This document shows, piece by piece, positions 10,601 to 19,030 of a stretch of 64,000 nucleotides of DNA. This DNA comes from Flavobacteriales bacterium. Its GTDB lineage: Bacteria > Bacteroidota > Bacteroidia > Flavobacteriales_D > Crocinitomicaceae. The DNA is taken from assembly GCA_018883325.1 (NCBI GenBank), contig VEQH01000005.1:1-64000 (forward strand), read 5' to 3'. A program made the translations under genes and the position numbers. The notes below the pieces were generated by a model. The model made no database searches and was not told where the DNA came from. It saw only the letters and a program-made list of their open reading frames with translations. Positions within the stretch are counted from its first letter, which is position 1, and every line of letters starts with the position of its first letter.

Positions 10601-11659
10601 TTATTTTGTCGTTTTAACGTTTGCATTGTTTTGCAAATTCACTTGACCTTTCGTAACGATTTTATCGGACTTAGAAAGACCAGAAATCACTTCGATGTAT
10701 TCTCCATCTGATGTTCCAGCATTGAAAGAAGTTAAAATTGCTTTTCCATTTCTAACCACATAAACTTGTGGATTTTTAGATGAACCAACTAAAGCCTTTC
10801 TTGGAATAGCAAGTGCAGTCGTACTTTTTGAATTATTCAAAGAAATAGAACCATACATGCCTGCCATGATGCGATTTACACCAGAATTTTGAACCGTTGC
10901 TTGAATTTTGAAGTTATGCGCTGCGTCTGCTTGTACAGCAATTTGAGAAACTTTTCCAGTAAAATCAACATCCCCGTATACATCAACATTAGCAACAATT
11001 GATTGTCCTTTTGTGAATTTCAGAACATCGCGCTCTGGAACAGAAATGGTTAATTTTAATGAAGAAATGTCTGTAAGCTCTACAATTGGTGTTCCGGGCA
11101 TTACCATTGAACCTAAATCCACCATTCTTTTACTAACAACTCCGCTAAAAGGTGCAACAATAGAAGTACTTCTTAATTGTCTTTGAAGTTGTTTGATTTT
11201 TACTTCTGTTGTTTTTACAGCCAATTCGATTTTTTCAACCTCAGCGCTTGCAATAACGTTGTCTTTTTTTAGACTTGCGTAACGCGCATTATCATTTTTC
11301 AAATTGTCTAAGTTCAATTGAGCTTCTTGAATTTGCAATTGAATCAATTCATCATCCAGTTTTGCGATTGGTTGACCCGTTGAAACAACATCACCTTCTT
11401 CAACAAGCAATTTGATTAATTTTCCAGAACCGTCAGAAGCTACATTGTTTTGGTGAGCAGCATCAAAAGTTCCAAGAAAAGACAATGAGCTTTCGAAAGT
11501 ATGTGTAGTTGGCTGAGCTACATCAACAAGTATTGCTTCGGAAGCATCGCGAATGTAAAGTTTTGCCTCTACTTCTTTTTTATTTGACATTAATTTCATC
11601 GCACCTAAACCTATCAAAACAACAGCTCCTAGTGAAATTATTATTACTCTTTTGTTCAT
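10601..11659 (-). CDS. RND efflux periplasmic adaptor subunit
   Basis: lipoyl/barrel-sandwich pattern, KLIKLLVEEGDVVSTGQPIAKLDD and SIVAPFSGVVSKR. Confidence 0.93.
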   Translation of the reverse strand: MNKRVIIISLGAVVLIGLGAMKLMSNKKEVEAKLYIRDASEAILVDVAQPTTHTFESSLSFLGTFDAAHQNNVASDGSGKLIKLLVEEGDVVSTGQPIAKLDDELIQLQIQEAQLNLDNLKNDNARYASLKKDNVIASAEVEKIELAVKTTEVKIKQLQRQLRSTSIVAPFSGVVSKRMVDLGSMVMPGTPIVELTDISSLKLTISVPERDVLKFTKGQSIVANVDVYGDVDFTGKVSQIAVQADAAHNFKIQATVQNSGVNRIMAGMYGSISLNNSKSTTALAIPRKALVGSSKNPQVYVVRNGKAILTSFNAGTSDGEYIEVISGLSKSDKIVTKGQVNLQNNANVKTTK

Positions 11660-11665
11660 GATTTT

Positions 11666-12979
11666 TTATTTAATGTTTCCAATTGATTTTAAATATTCTA
11701 ATTCAGCTTGACGTAATTGAATGTAGGCTGATACTACATTTGTTTGAGCCTGTTGTAATCCATTTTCAGCAAGAATTAAATCGTTTGAACTACTCATTCC
11801 TTGTTTAAATTTCAAAACTGCATTTTGATAAATATTTTCCGCAAGGCGTAATTGTTCTTTGGTCACACTCAACGCTCCCGCTTTAACATCGATTTGCTTG
11901 CGATTATTATCAACAGTCATTTCTAACTGTTGGTTCAATAACTCGTATTGATTATCAAGTTTTTCTTTATTCAACATGTTCATTTTGGCCTTGTGGTATT
12001 TTTCCAAACCATCAAAAAGTGACCAATCTAAACGCAAACCAATGAATGCACCATCAATTCCTTTTCTAAAATCATCCTCTGGTTTTAGGTTAACATTGTA
12101 ATTGTAAGCTGCATAAAATGAAAGGTTTGGTAAATATCCCATAGTGATTCCTTTCTTTTCTTCAGCATTCATTTTCTTTTGTGATTCAAGCATTTTGATT
12201 GCCAAAAAATTCGTTTCTGATTGATCTACAAGAATCGTTTTCTCAACTAATTTATCGACTTCAAAATTCAAGTTTGCATCTTTTGGAAGACCAATGTAAA
12301 TCTTCATTAATGACACTAATTGATCTTTAGTTGCCAATAAGGAAGCCTTCGAGTTTTCCAAAGACAATTCATTGATTTTTAATTTGTCGGCTTCTGTTTG
12401 TACCACCAAACCTTGTTGAACCATGGATTCCATGTTTTTGATTAAGGTCTTGGTATTTACCAAATTACTATCAATAAATTCCAATTGTTTAATAATTCCT
12501 TGAATCAAAAAATAAGTGTTTGAAACTTGGTAGCGCACATCTTGAATCGTCATTTGCTGTTGCGTTTCCATAATTTCAGCATTGACTGCAAGTGCAGCTA
12601 AACCATAGTTTACTTGAGAATTAAAGAGCACTTGCGTGAGTTGAACTGTATTGCTCAACACAAAAGGAACTCCAAATTGTACCGTCGTAAAAGATCCGGG
12701 AGGACCACCAAACATCTCAGCAGGAATAACTTGACCAGGAATTTTTGCATTGTATTTATAATCTGCCGAAAAATTCACCTGAGGTAAACGAGCTGCAAGG
12801 TATGCACCGCGCTGTTTTTGATTGATTTCAATGTCTAACTTGGCATTGCGAACTTGGACATTTGCGGTGTCTGCCATTTTCAGACAAGAAGCTAAATCCA
12901 AGGTTTGAGCATTTGCCGAATTTGTTGAGACAAACAAACCAACAATTAAGCTTAATGGAAATGAATAAATTGCTTTCAT
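11666..12979 (-). CDS. TolC family outer membrane efflux protein
   Basis: signal peptide, helical OEP pattern, operon with MFP/RND. Confidence 0.92.
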   Translation of the reverse strand: MKAIYSFPLSLIVGLFVSTNSANAQTLDLASCLKMADTANVQVRNAKLDIEINQKQRGAYLAARLPQVNFSADYKYNAKIPGQVIPAEMFGGPPGSFTTVQFGVPFVLSNTVQLTQVLFNSQVNYGLAALAVNAEIMETQQQMTIQDVRYQVSNTYFLIQGIIKQLEFIDSNLVNTKTLIKNMESMVQQGLVVQTEADKLKINELSLENSKASLLATKDQLVSLMKIYIGLPKDANLNFEVDKLVEKTILVDQSETNFLAIKMLESQKKMNAEEKKGITMGYLPNLSFYAAYNYNVNLKPEDDFRKGIDGAFIGLRLDWSLFDGLEKYHKAKMNMLNKEKLDNQYELLNQQLEMTVDNNRKQIDVKAGALSVTKEQLRLAENIYQNAVLKFKQGMSSSNDLILAENGLQQAQTNVVSAYIQLRQAELEYLKSIGNIK

Positions 12980-13593
12980 TAAATTGATTTTTGTGGGAAT
13001 AAATAAGAAACTAACATATCTGTGACTATTTTTTTGTGGGTATTTAGCTGATTTTCATAAGCATCGTTTGATAGCTTGTGAATACCTTTCATTAAATTTT
13101 TACTCATAAATGGAAAATCGCAATTCGACATTATTAAAAGTGTTAAGCTGATTAAATCGATTTCTCGCATTTTCCCTGCTGCGCAAGCACGTTGACATTC
13201 TTCAACAATACCTGTGTTTAGTAATTTTTCAAAATATGAACCGTCCACTTCGTAACCTTCTTCACGGTGCAATTCATTGACAATAAAACCAGGTAACTCT
13301 GGGTGACGCGAAAGAAATTCATATTCTTGTTCAATCAACAAGCGAATTTTATCTTCCAATGATTTGTCTGAACTAAAAACTTCAACCATTGAATTGACAA
13401 ATTCTTCCATGGCATCTTGAAACACCAATTTGAATAATTCTGTTTTTGATCGGAAATAATAGTTCACCAAGGCAACATTCATTCCTGATACCTTTGCAAT
13501 CTCTCGCGTTGAACAAGCTGCAAAACCTTTAGCTATAAAAACTTCTCTAGCTGCAGCTTTAATTTTTTGTTCGGTTGTAAGATCATTTTTCAT
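12979..13593 (-). CDS. TetR/AcrR family regulator
   Basis: KIKAAAREVFIAKGFAACSTREIAKVSGMNVALVNYYFRSKTELF; start set to ATG 13593 because the longer ORF start overlaps the -7 element. Confidence 0.9.
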   Translation of the reverse strand: MKNDLTTEQKIKAAAREVFIAKGFAACSTREIAKVSGMNVALVNYYFRSKTELFKLVFQDAMEEFVNSMVEVFSSDKSLEDKIRLLIEQEYEFLSRHPELPGFIVNELHREEGYEVDGSYFEKLLNTGIVEECQRACAAGKMREIDLISLTLLIMSNCDFPFMSKNLMKGIHKLSNDAYENQLNTHKKIVTDMLVSYLFPQKSI

Positions 13594-13618
13594 AGGGGGC
13601 ACAAAATTAAACAACAGT

Positions 13619-13636
13619 TTTAAACAAGTGTTTAAA
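13619..13636. promoter_or_regulatory. candidate TetR operator palindrome
   Basis: TTTAAACA-AG-TGTTTAAA immediately upstream of the tetR promoter. Confidence 0.55.
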
Positions 13637-13757
13637 TCAATCGTTTAATTTTTGTTAAATTAATTTTAGAGTCATTTACAATTCAACGTAATTCGCCTTT
13701 TAGAGACAAAGAACACCACGTGAAGATTCCTTTTTTCAGTTTATAATTTAACTCAAC

Positions 13758-13765
13758 TATCTTTG
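13758..13765 (+). promoter_or_regulatory. -7 element TATCTTTG of the DEAD-box helicase gene
   Basis: 4 nt separate it from ATG 13770, suggesting a leaderless mRNA. Confidence 0.55.
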
Positions 13766-13769
13766 CAAC

Positions 13770-15089
13770 ATGAGTACAAAACAACAAATAGACAACGTTC
13801 TTTCCAATATTGGATTTTCTGAACTAAATGAATTACAACAAGAAACACTTCAGAAAAGTGAAACCGAACGCAATCTGCTGATTCTTTCCCAAACAGGTTC
13901 TGGAAAAACGTTTGCTTTTTTATTGCCTCTTTTTTTAAAATTAAATTCCGATTCCAAAGATATTCAAGCGGTTGTTTTGGCGCCATCACGTGAACTTGCG
14001 ATTCAAATCGAAGGCGTTTTTCGCGCAATGAAAACCAATTTCAAAGTGTTGACTTGTTACGGCGGTCATGCAATGTCGGTTGAAAAGAAAAGTTTAAAAG
14101 AAGCGCCTGCCGTTTTAATTGGAACACCTGGCAGAATTTGCGACCATATTTCTAGAAATACTTTGGACTTGTCGCACGTAACACAATTTGTTGTGGATGA
14201 ATACGATAAAAGCTTGGAGTTCGGATTTGAAGACCAGATAAAATACATTTATCAAGAACTTCACAGCTTAGAATTTACCACTTTAGTTTCCGCAACTGAA
14301 CACAAAGAATTTCCTGATTATTTAGCTTTTCGAAATCCAGCAATTGTAAATCACCTTGCTAATTCGCAAGATCCCGACATCACTTTTTGGAATTATCAGG
14401 TTCGTAACAGCAACAAATTCGACAAACTTTACGATTTACTTTGTTCATTCAAAGGTGAACTAACGATTGTGTTTTGTAACTTCAGAGAAGCAACTGAAAG
14501 TGTTCGCAATTATTTATACGATAACGGCTACGATTCCATTATTTACCACGGCGGAATGGAGCAAGACGAACGCGAACGTGCATTGATTCAATTTAGAAAT
14601 GGAAGTTATCACACTTTAATTTGCACCGATTTAGGATCAAGAGGCTTAGATATTCCAGAAATTCAACACGTGGTGCATTTTCAATTTCCGCACAGCGAAG
14701 AAGCATTTATTCACCGTAACGGTCGCACGGCACGCATGAAAGCGAATGGCTCTTCGTACCTTTTATTGAACAAAGACGAAAACACACCCGACTATCTGGA
14801 AGTGCCACGAGCTGAATTCAAACTACCAACAAATCTACCTTCTCCAGTTGCAAGTCCTTGGGTGACGTTGTATTTCAGCGGAGGAAAAAAAGACAAAATA
14901 AACAAAATAGACATCTTTGGATTCTTGGGACAAAAAGGAAATCTGTTGAAAGAAGATATCGGTTTAATTACTGTTCTTGATTTCGCTGCTTATGCCGCTG
15001 TAAAAAGAGAAAACGTAAAAGCCTTATTGTCGGTGATTCGCCATGAAAAAGTGAAAGGCAAGAAACTGAAGATTGAAATTTCGAAATAG
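13770..15089 (+). CDS. DEAD/DEAH-box RNA helicase
   Basis: LSQTGSGKT, VVLAPSRELAIQI, DEYD, HRNGRTARM motifs. Confidence 0.93.
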   Translation: MSTKQQIDNVLSNIGFSELNELQQETLQKSETERNLLILSQTGSGKTFAFLLPLFLKLNSDSKDIQAVVLAPSRELAIQIEGVFRAMKTNFKVLTCYGGHAMSVEKKSLKEAPAVLIGTPGRICDHISRNTLDLSHVTQFVVDEYDKSLEFGFEDQIKYIYQELHSLEFTTLVSATEHKEFPDYLAFRNPAIVNHLANSQDPDITFWNYQVRNSNKFDKLYDLLCSFKGELTIVFCNFREATESVRNYLYDNGYDSIIYHGGMEQDERERALIQFRNGSYHTLICTDLGSRGLDIPEIQHVVHFQFPHSEEAFIHRNGRTARMKANGSSYLLLNKDENTPDYLEVPRAEFKLPTNLPSPVASPWVTLYFSGGKKDKINKIDIFGFLGQKGNLLKEDIGLITVLDFAAYAAVKRENVKALLSVIRHEKVKGKKLKIEISK

Positions 15090-15146
15090 TTTTAATTGGG
15101 TTTTGATTATTGGTGTTTGATGTGGGATTGGATTGGAATATTTTAT

Positions 15147-15261
15147 TCAAAATATGTAAAATAAAACACTCAAAATATGTAAAGTAAATAATTCAAAATA
15201 TGTAAAGTAAATATCTATAAAAATGTAAAATAAAAAACTCCAAATATGTAAAATAGTATTT
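15147..15261. repeat. five 23-bp tandem iterons (TCAAAATATGTAAARTAAA...)
   Basis: unit starts at 15147, 15170, 15193, 15216, 15239. Confidence 0.85.
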
Positions 15262-15268
15262 ATATTTG
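15261..15268 (+). promoter_or_regulatory. -7 element TATATTTG of the ATPase gene
   Basis: TAnnTTTG match, 7 nt before ATG 15276. Confidence 0.55.
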
Positions 15269-15275
15269 TTGTTAA

Positions 15276-16541
15276 ATGGCAGAACAAGATTCATATAGAG
15301 AAAGACTTACAGATAAAGAATTACTTCGTAAACTAGACGCTGCGGGTGCGCTATTAATTCGTGGAACAAAAGCGTGTGGAAAAACGGAGTCTGCAAAGCA
15401 ATTTTCAAATAGTATTTTGAAAATGGATCAAAATGCACAAGTTCCAATTCTTATGGAAACAGCTCCCGAACGTTTACTTATTGGTGAAACACCCAGACTT
15501 ATAGATGAGTGGCAGGAACACCCTAAAATTTGGAATTTCGTGCGTCATGAAGTGGATAATCGTAAAAAATCGGCTCAGTTCATTTTAACTGGTTCAGCAA
15601 ATCCTGAAGAAAGTATTAAAATGCATTCTGGCGCTGGGCGGTTTACAATTCTCGATATGCGCACAATGAGCTGGCAGGAATTAGCTTTTTCAACTGGAAA
15701 AGTAAGCTTAAAATCCCTATTTGAAGGTGCTAAAATTGATGTTTATGATGAGCCAACTGATTTAGAATTCATAATAGATCGAATCATTACAGGTGGTTTT
15801 CCTGGTTTAATTGGCAAGAATGTTCGACAAGCAAGAGACCTCAATCGATCCTATGTTGATTTGCTAGCTGAAGTAGATATGAGTCGTGTTTCAAACACAA
15901 AAAGAGACCCAATAAAAGTAAGAAATTTACTGCGCTCACTTGCTCGTAATACTGCAACAATGGTTGACATCAAAACCTTAGAATCAGACATCCGTCAGCG
16001 CGATTTCAAGGAACTTTCTCGTCCAACTATTTACGATTACCTCGATGCTTTAGATCGGTTAATGATTACTGAAAATCAGCCCGCTTGGAGTACTCATATT
16101 CGGTCATCATCGTCATTGCGAAAAGCACCTAAAAGACATTTTACAGATGTTTCGCTTGCCGTTGCAGCACTTGGACTAAAAAAAGAAACACTTCTAAATG
16201 ATTTAAATTTTGTTGGTTTTTTATTTGAGTCATTGGCCATTCATGAATTACGCGTTTATGCGCAGGTGAGTGACGCAAAAGTTTATCATTACCACGATTC
16301 AAGCGGTTTGGAAGTGGATGCAATCGTTCAGAAATACAATGGAGATTGGTGTGCTTTTGAAATTAAACTTGGAATTGGTCAAATTGAGGAAGCAGCAAAA
16401 AGTTTGAAAAAATTTGTTTCTGTTTTGGATACGAACAATGTTACGATGCCTAAATCATTGAATATTATAACAGGAACAGGTATTAGTTATACCCGTAATG
16501 ATGGAATTAATGTGATTTCCCTTGCATCTTTGGGGTATTGA
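15276..16541 (+). CDS. ATP-binding protein, AAA_14 / DUF4143 family
   Basis: LLIRGTKACGKTESAKQF P-loop; RLIDEWQ; FILTGSANP; C-terminal YYH..SGLEVDAIVQ...CAFEIKLG nuclease-like fold. Confidence 0.88.
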   Translation: MAEQDSYRERLTDKELLRKLDAAGALLIRGTKACGKTESAKQFSNSILKMDQNAQVPILMETAPERLLIGETPRLIDEWQEHPKIWNFVRHEVDNRKKSAQFILTGSANPEESIKMHSGAGRFTILDMRTMSWQELAFSTGKVSLKSLFEGAKIDVYDEPTDLEFIIDRIITGGFPGLIGKNVRQARDLNRSYVDLLAEVDMSRVSNTKRDPIKVRNLLRSLARNTATMVDIKTLESDIRQRDFKELSRPTIYDYLDALDRLMITENQPAWSTHIRSSSSLRKAPKRHFTDVSLAVAALGLKKETLLNDLNFVGFLFESLAIHELRVYAQVSDAKVYHYHDSSGLEVDAIVQKYNGDWCAFEIKLGIGQIEEAAKSLKKFVSVLDTNNVTMPKSLNIITGTGISYTRNDGINVISLASLGY

Positions 16542-16590
16542 ATAGAGCACAAATTCTATGGAGTTAAGAAATTTGTTGCAAAAAGTGGCA

Positions 16591-17160
16591 TTAACCTAAC
16601 TCCTTTTCAATTTCAATCAATTCATTATAAAATTCTTCTCCAAAAGCTCGAGTAAGCGGAGCTTTTAAAAATTTGTAAACAGGTACGTTTAACTTTTCAC
16701 CACAAGCACAAGCTGCTTTGCAAATGTCCCATTCTTCGTAATTTATAGCTGTATATTCACCAATTTTCTTGGTGCGAATCGGGTATAAGTGACACGATAA
16801 AGGTTTGTTGAATTCGATTTCGCCTTTGTTATGTGCATGCTCGATGGAACATTTTGCCTTATTCTCTTCATCGAAAAAAACAAAGGCGCATTCTTTATTA
16901 TTAACTAACGTTGTAACAGGATCGCCATCTTTGTCGGTGTAGTGAATTCCATTTTCAGCAATTGCTTCCAAACCTTCTTGACGCATATAAGGCTTTAAAA
17001 TATCCAGGTGATTTGTGATGTTTTCAATCTCTTGCGCTGTCAATGGAGCACCACCATCACCTTCCACACAACAAGCACCTTTACACGCATTCAAATCACA
17101 CACGAATTTTTTAGAAAAAATCTCAGTGGAAACTATTTTATCATCAATTTCAAAAAGCAT
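16591..17160 (-). CDS. DUF3109 family protein
   Basis: Cys-rich KFVCDLNACKGACCVEGDGGAPL and HLYPIRTK. Confidence 0.85.
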   Translation of the reverse strand: MLFEIDDKIVSTEIFSKKFVCDLNACKGACCVEGDGGAPLTAQEIENITNHLDILKPYMRQEGLEAIAENGIHYTDKDGDPVTTLVNNKECAFVFFDEENKAKCSIEHAHNKGEIEFNKPLSCHLYPIRTKKIGEYTAINYEEWDICKAACACGEKLNVPVYKFLKAPLTRAFGEEFYNELIEIEKELG

Positions 17161-17217
17161 AAAGCAAAGGTAGTGTCATTTTTTTCACCTATCTATTTTT
17201 TATTTCAATAAAATTAC

Positions 17218-17225
17218 TATCTTTG
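17218..17225 (+). promoter_or_regulatory. -7 element TATCTTTG for the rimP-nusA-infB operon
   Basis: TAnnTTTG match upstream of rimP leader. Confidence 0.5.
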
Positions 17226-17249
17226 CATCAGATTTATGGAACTAAAATG

Positions 17250-17274
17250 AGAGGGGACGAAAGTCCCCTCTTTT
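17250..17274 (+). promoter_or_regulatory. terminator-like leader hairpin upstream of rimP
   Basis: GAGGGGAC-GAAA-GTCCCCTC followed by TTTT; overlaps an 11-codon uORF at 17247-17279. Confidence 0.65.
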
Positions 17275-17281
17275 GTTGAGT

Positions 17282-17758
17282 ATGATTGATAGAAAAGAAA
17301 TTGAACGTTTAGTAGAAGAAAGAATTCAAGAATTAGACAACGGATTATACGTTGTTGAGATGACGATTTCTTCGTCAAATGTCATTCGAATTGAGATTGA
17401 CAAAATTAATGGAGGTGTTACGGTTGCTGATTGTGTTTCTGTTTCTCGAAACGTTGAACACAACTTAGATAGAGAAAAAGCAGACTTTGAATTACACGTT
17501 TCCTCAGCTGGTTTAGACAAGCCTTTTAGACACATCAATCAATACATTAAAAATATAGGCCGAACGATTAACGTTGTTCAAAAAGACGGTAAAGTAATTG
17601 AAGGTAAAATTGTAAAAGTTGCCGACGATCGAATTATCCTTTCTTGCGAAGAAATGCAACTGCTCGAAGGGAAAAAAAGAAAAGAAAAAGTAGAAGTAAT
17701 TTATGAAATAATGCTTACTGAGATTAAAGAAGCAAATATTGTTATATCATTTAAATAA
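17282..17758 (+). CDS. rimP: ribosome maturation factor RimP
   Basis: first gene before nusA-infB; VSRNVEHNLDRE..FELHVSSAGLDKPFR; ATG start at 17282 preferred. Confidence 0.92.
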   Translation: MIDRKEIERLVEERIQELDNGLYVVEMTISSSNVIRIEIDKINGGVTVADCVSVSRNVEHNLDREKADFELHVSSAGLDKPFRHINQYIKNIGRTINVVQKDGKVIEGKIVKVADDRIILSCEEMQLLEGKKRKEKVEVIYEIMLTEIKEANIVISFK

Positions 17759-17764
17759 TAATTT

Positions 17765-19000
17765 ATGAACAGTGCTGAATTAGTAGACTCGTTTTCGGAG
17801 TTTAAGGAATTAAAAAACATTGATAAGCAAACGATGCAACATGTGCTTGAAGATGTTTTTCGTGCCATGTTGAAGAAAAAATTTAACACCGACGAGCATA
17901 TTGATATCATTGTAAACATCGACAAAGGTGACGTTCAAATTTTCTTAAATAAAGAAATCGTTGACAATGGAGAGGTTGAAGATCCTAACACGGAAATAGC
18001 TTATTCAGATGCAATTAAAATTGAACCAGATTTCGAAATCGGTGAAGAAGTAACTGAAGAATTCAAATTTGCAGATTTCGGAAGAAGAAATATCCTTTCA
18101 CTTCGTCAAAACTTGATTTCTAGAATCTTAGAATTAGAAAAAGATCATTTATACAAAAAATACAAAGAAAGAATTGGCGACATCGTTACTGGCGAAGTTT
18201 ACCAAGTTTGGAAAAAAGAAATTTTGGTTATGGACGACGACAACAACGAGTTGATCTTGCCAAAATCAGAGCAAATTCCATCGGATTTCTTCAAAAAAGG
18301 AGAATCTGTTCGTGCAGTGGTTTCCAAAGTTGATATGCGCAATAGCTCACCAGTGATTATTCTTTCTCGTACAGCACCAGAATTTTTGGAGCGTTTGTTT
18401 GAGCTTGAAGTTCCAGAAGTATTTGATGGTTTGATTACAATTAAGAAAATTGTTCGCGAACCAGGAGAAAGAGCAAAAGTTGCCGTTGAATCTTACGACG
18501 ATCGCATCGATCCAGTTGGAGCTTGTGTGGGTATGAAAGGTTCTCGTATTCACGGAATTGTACGTGAATTGAGAAATGAAAACATCGACGTTATCAACTA
18601 CACAACTAATAATCAATTACTTATTCAACGTGCATTGTCTCCAGCGAAAATTACTTCAATGGAAATTTCAGAAGAAGACAAACGTGTGAAAGTATTCCTT
18701 CGCCCTGATCAAGTATCATTGGCAATTGGAAAAGGTGGTAACAATATCAAACTAGCAGGAAAACTTTGTGGCTATGAAATTGATGTTTACCGCGATGGAG
18801 AAGTTGATGTTGAAGACGTTGATTTAGAAGAATTTGCAGATGAAATTGACAGCTGGATTATCGACGAATTGAAAGCTATCGGTTGCGATACTGCGAAATC
18901 AGTTCTTGAAATTGGCGTAAACGATTTAGTACAACGTACTGATTTAGAAAAAGAAACAATAGAAGAAGTATTCCGAATTTTGAAAGCAGAATTTGAATAA
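17765..19000 (+). CDS. nusA: transcription termination/antitermination factor NusA
   Basis: S1/KH domains; GACVGMKGSRIHGIVRELRNENIDVINY. Confidence 0.97.
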   Translation: MNSAELVDSFSEFKELKNIDKQTMQHVLEDVFRAMLKKKFNTDEHIDIIVNIDKGDVQIFLNKEIVDNGEVEDPNTEIAYSDAIKIEPDFEIGEEVTEEFKFADFGRRNILSLRQNLISRILELEKDHLYKKYKERIGDIVTGEVYQVWKKEILVMDDDNNELILPKSEQIPSDFFKKGESVRAVVSKVDMRNSSPVIILSRTAPEFLERLFELEVPEVFDGLITIKKIVREPGERAKVAVESYDDRIDPVGACVGMKGSRIHGIVRELRNENIDVINYTTNNQLLIQRALSPAKITSMEISEEDKRVKVFLRPDQVSLAIGKGGNNIKLAGKLCGYEIDVYRDGEVDVEDVDLEEFADEIDSWIIDELKAIGCDTAKSVLEIGVNDLVQRTDLEKETIEEVFRILKAEFE

Positions 19001-19030
19001 CTTTGAACAATTAAGGAGAAATAGAATAAA

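Noticed and set aside
15147-15261. CRISPR array
   Set aside because: Contiguous 23-bp repeats without unique spacers and no cas genes in the window.
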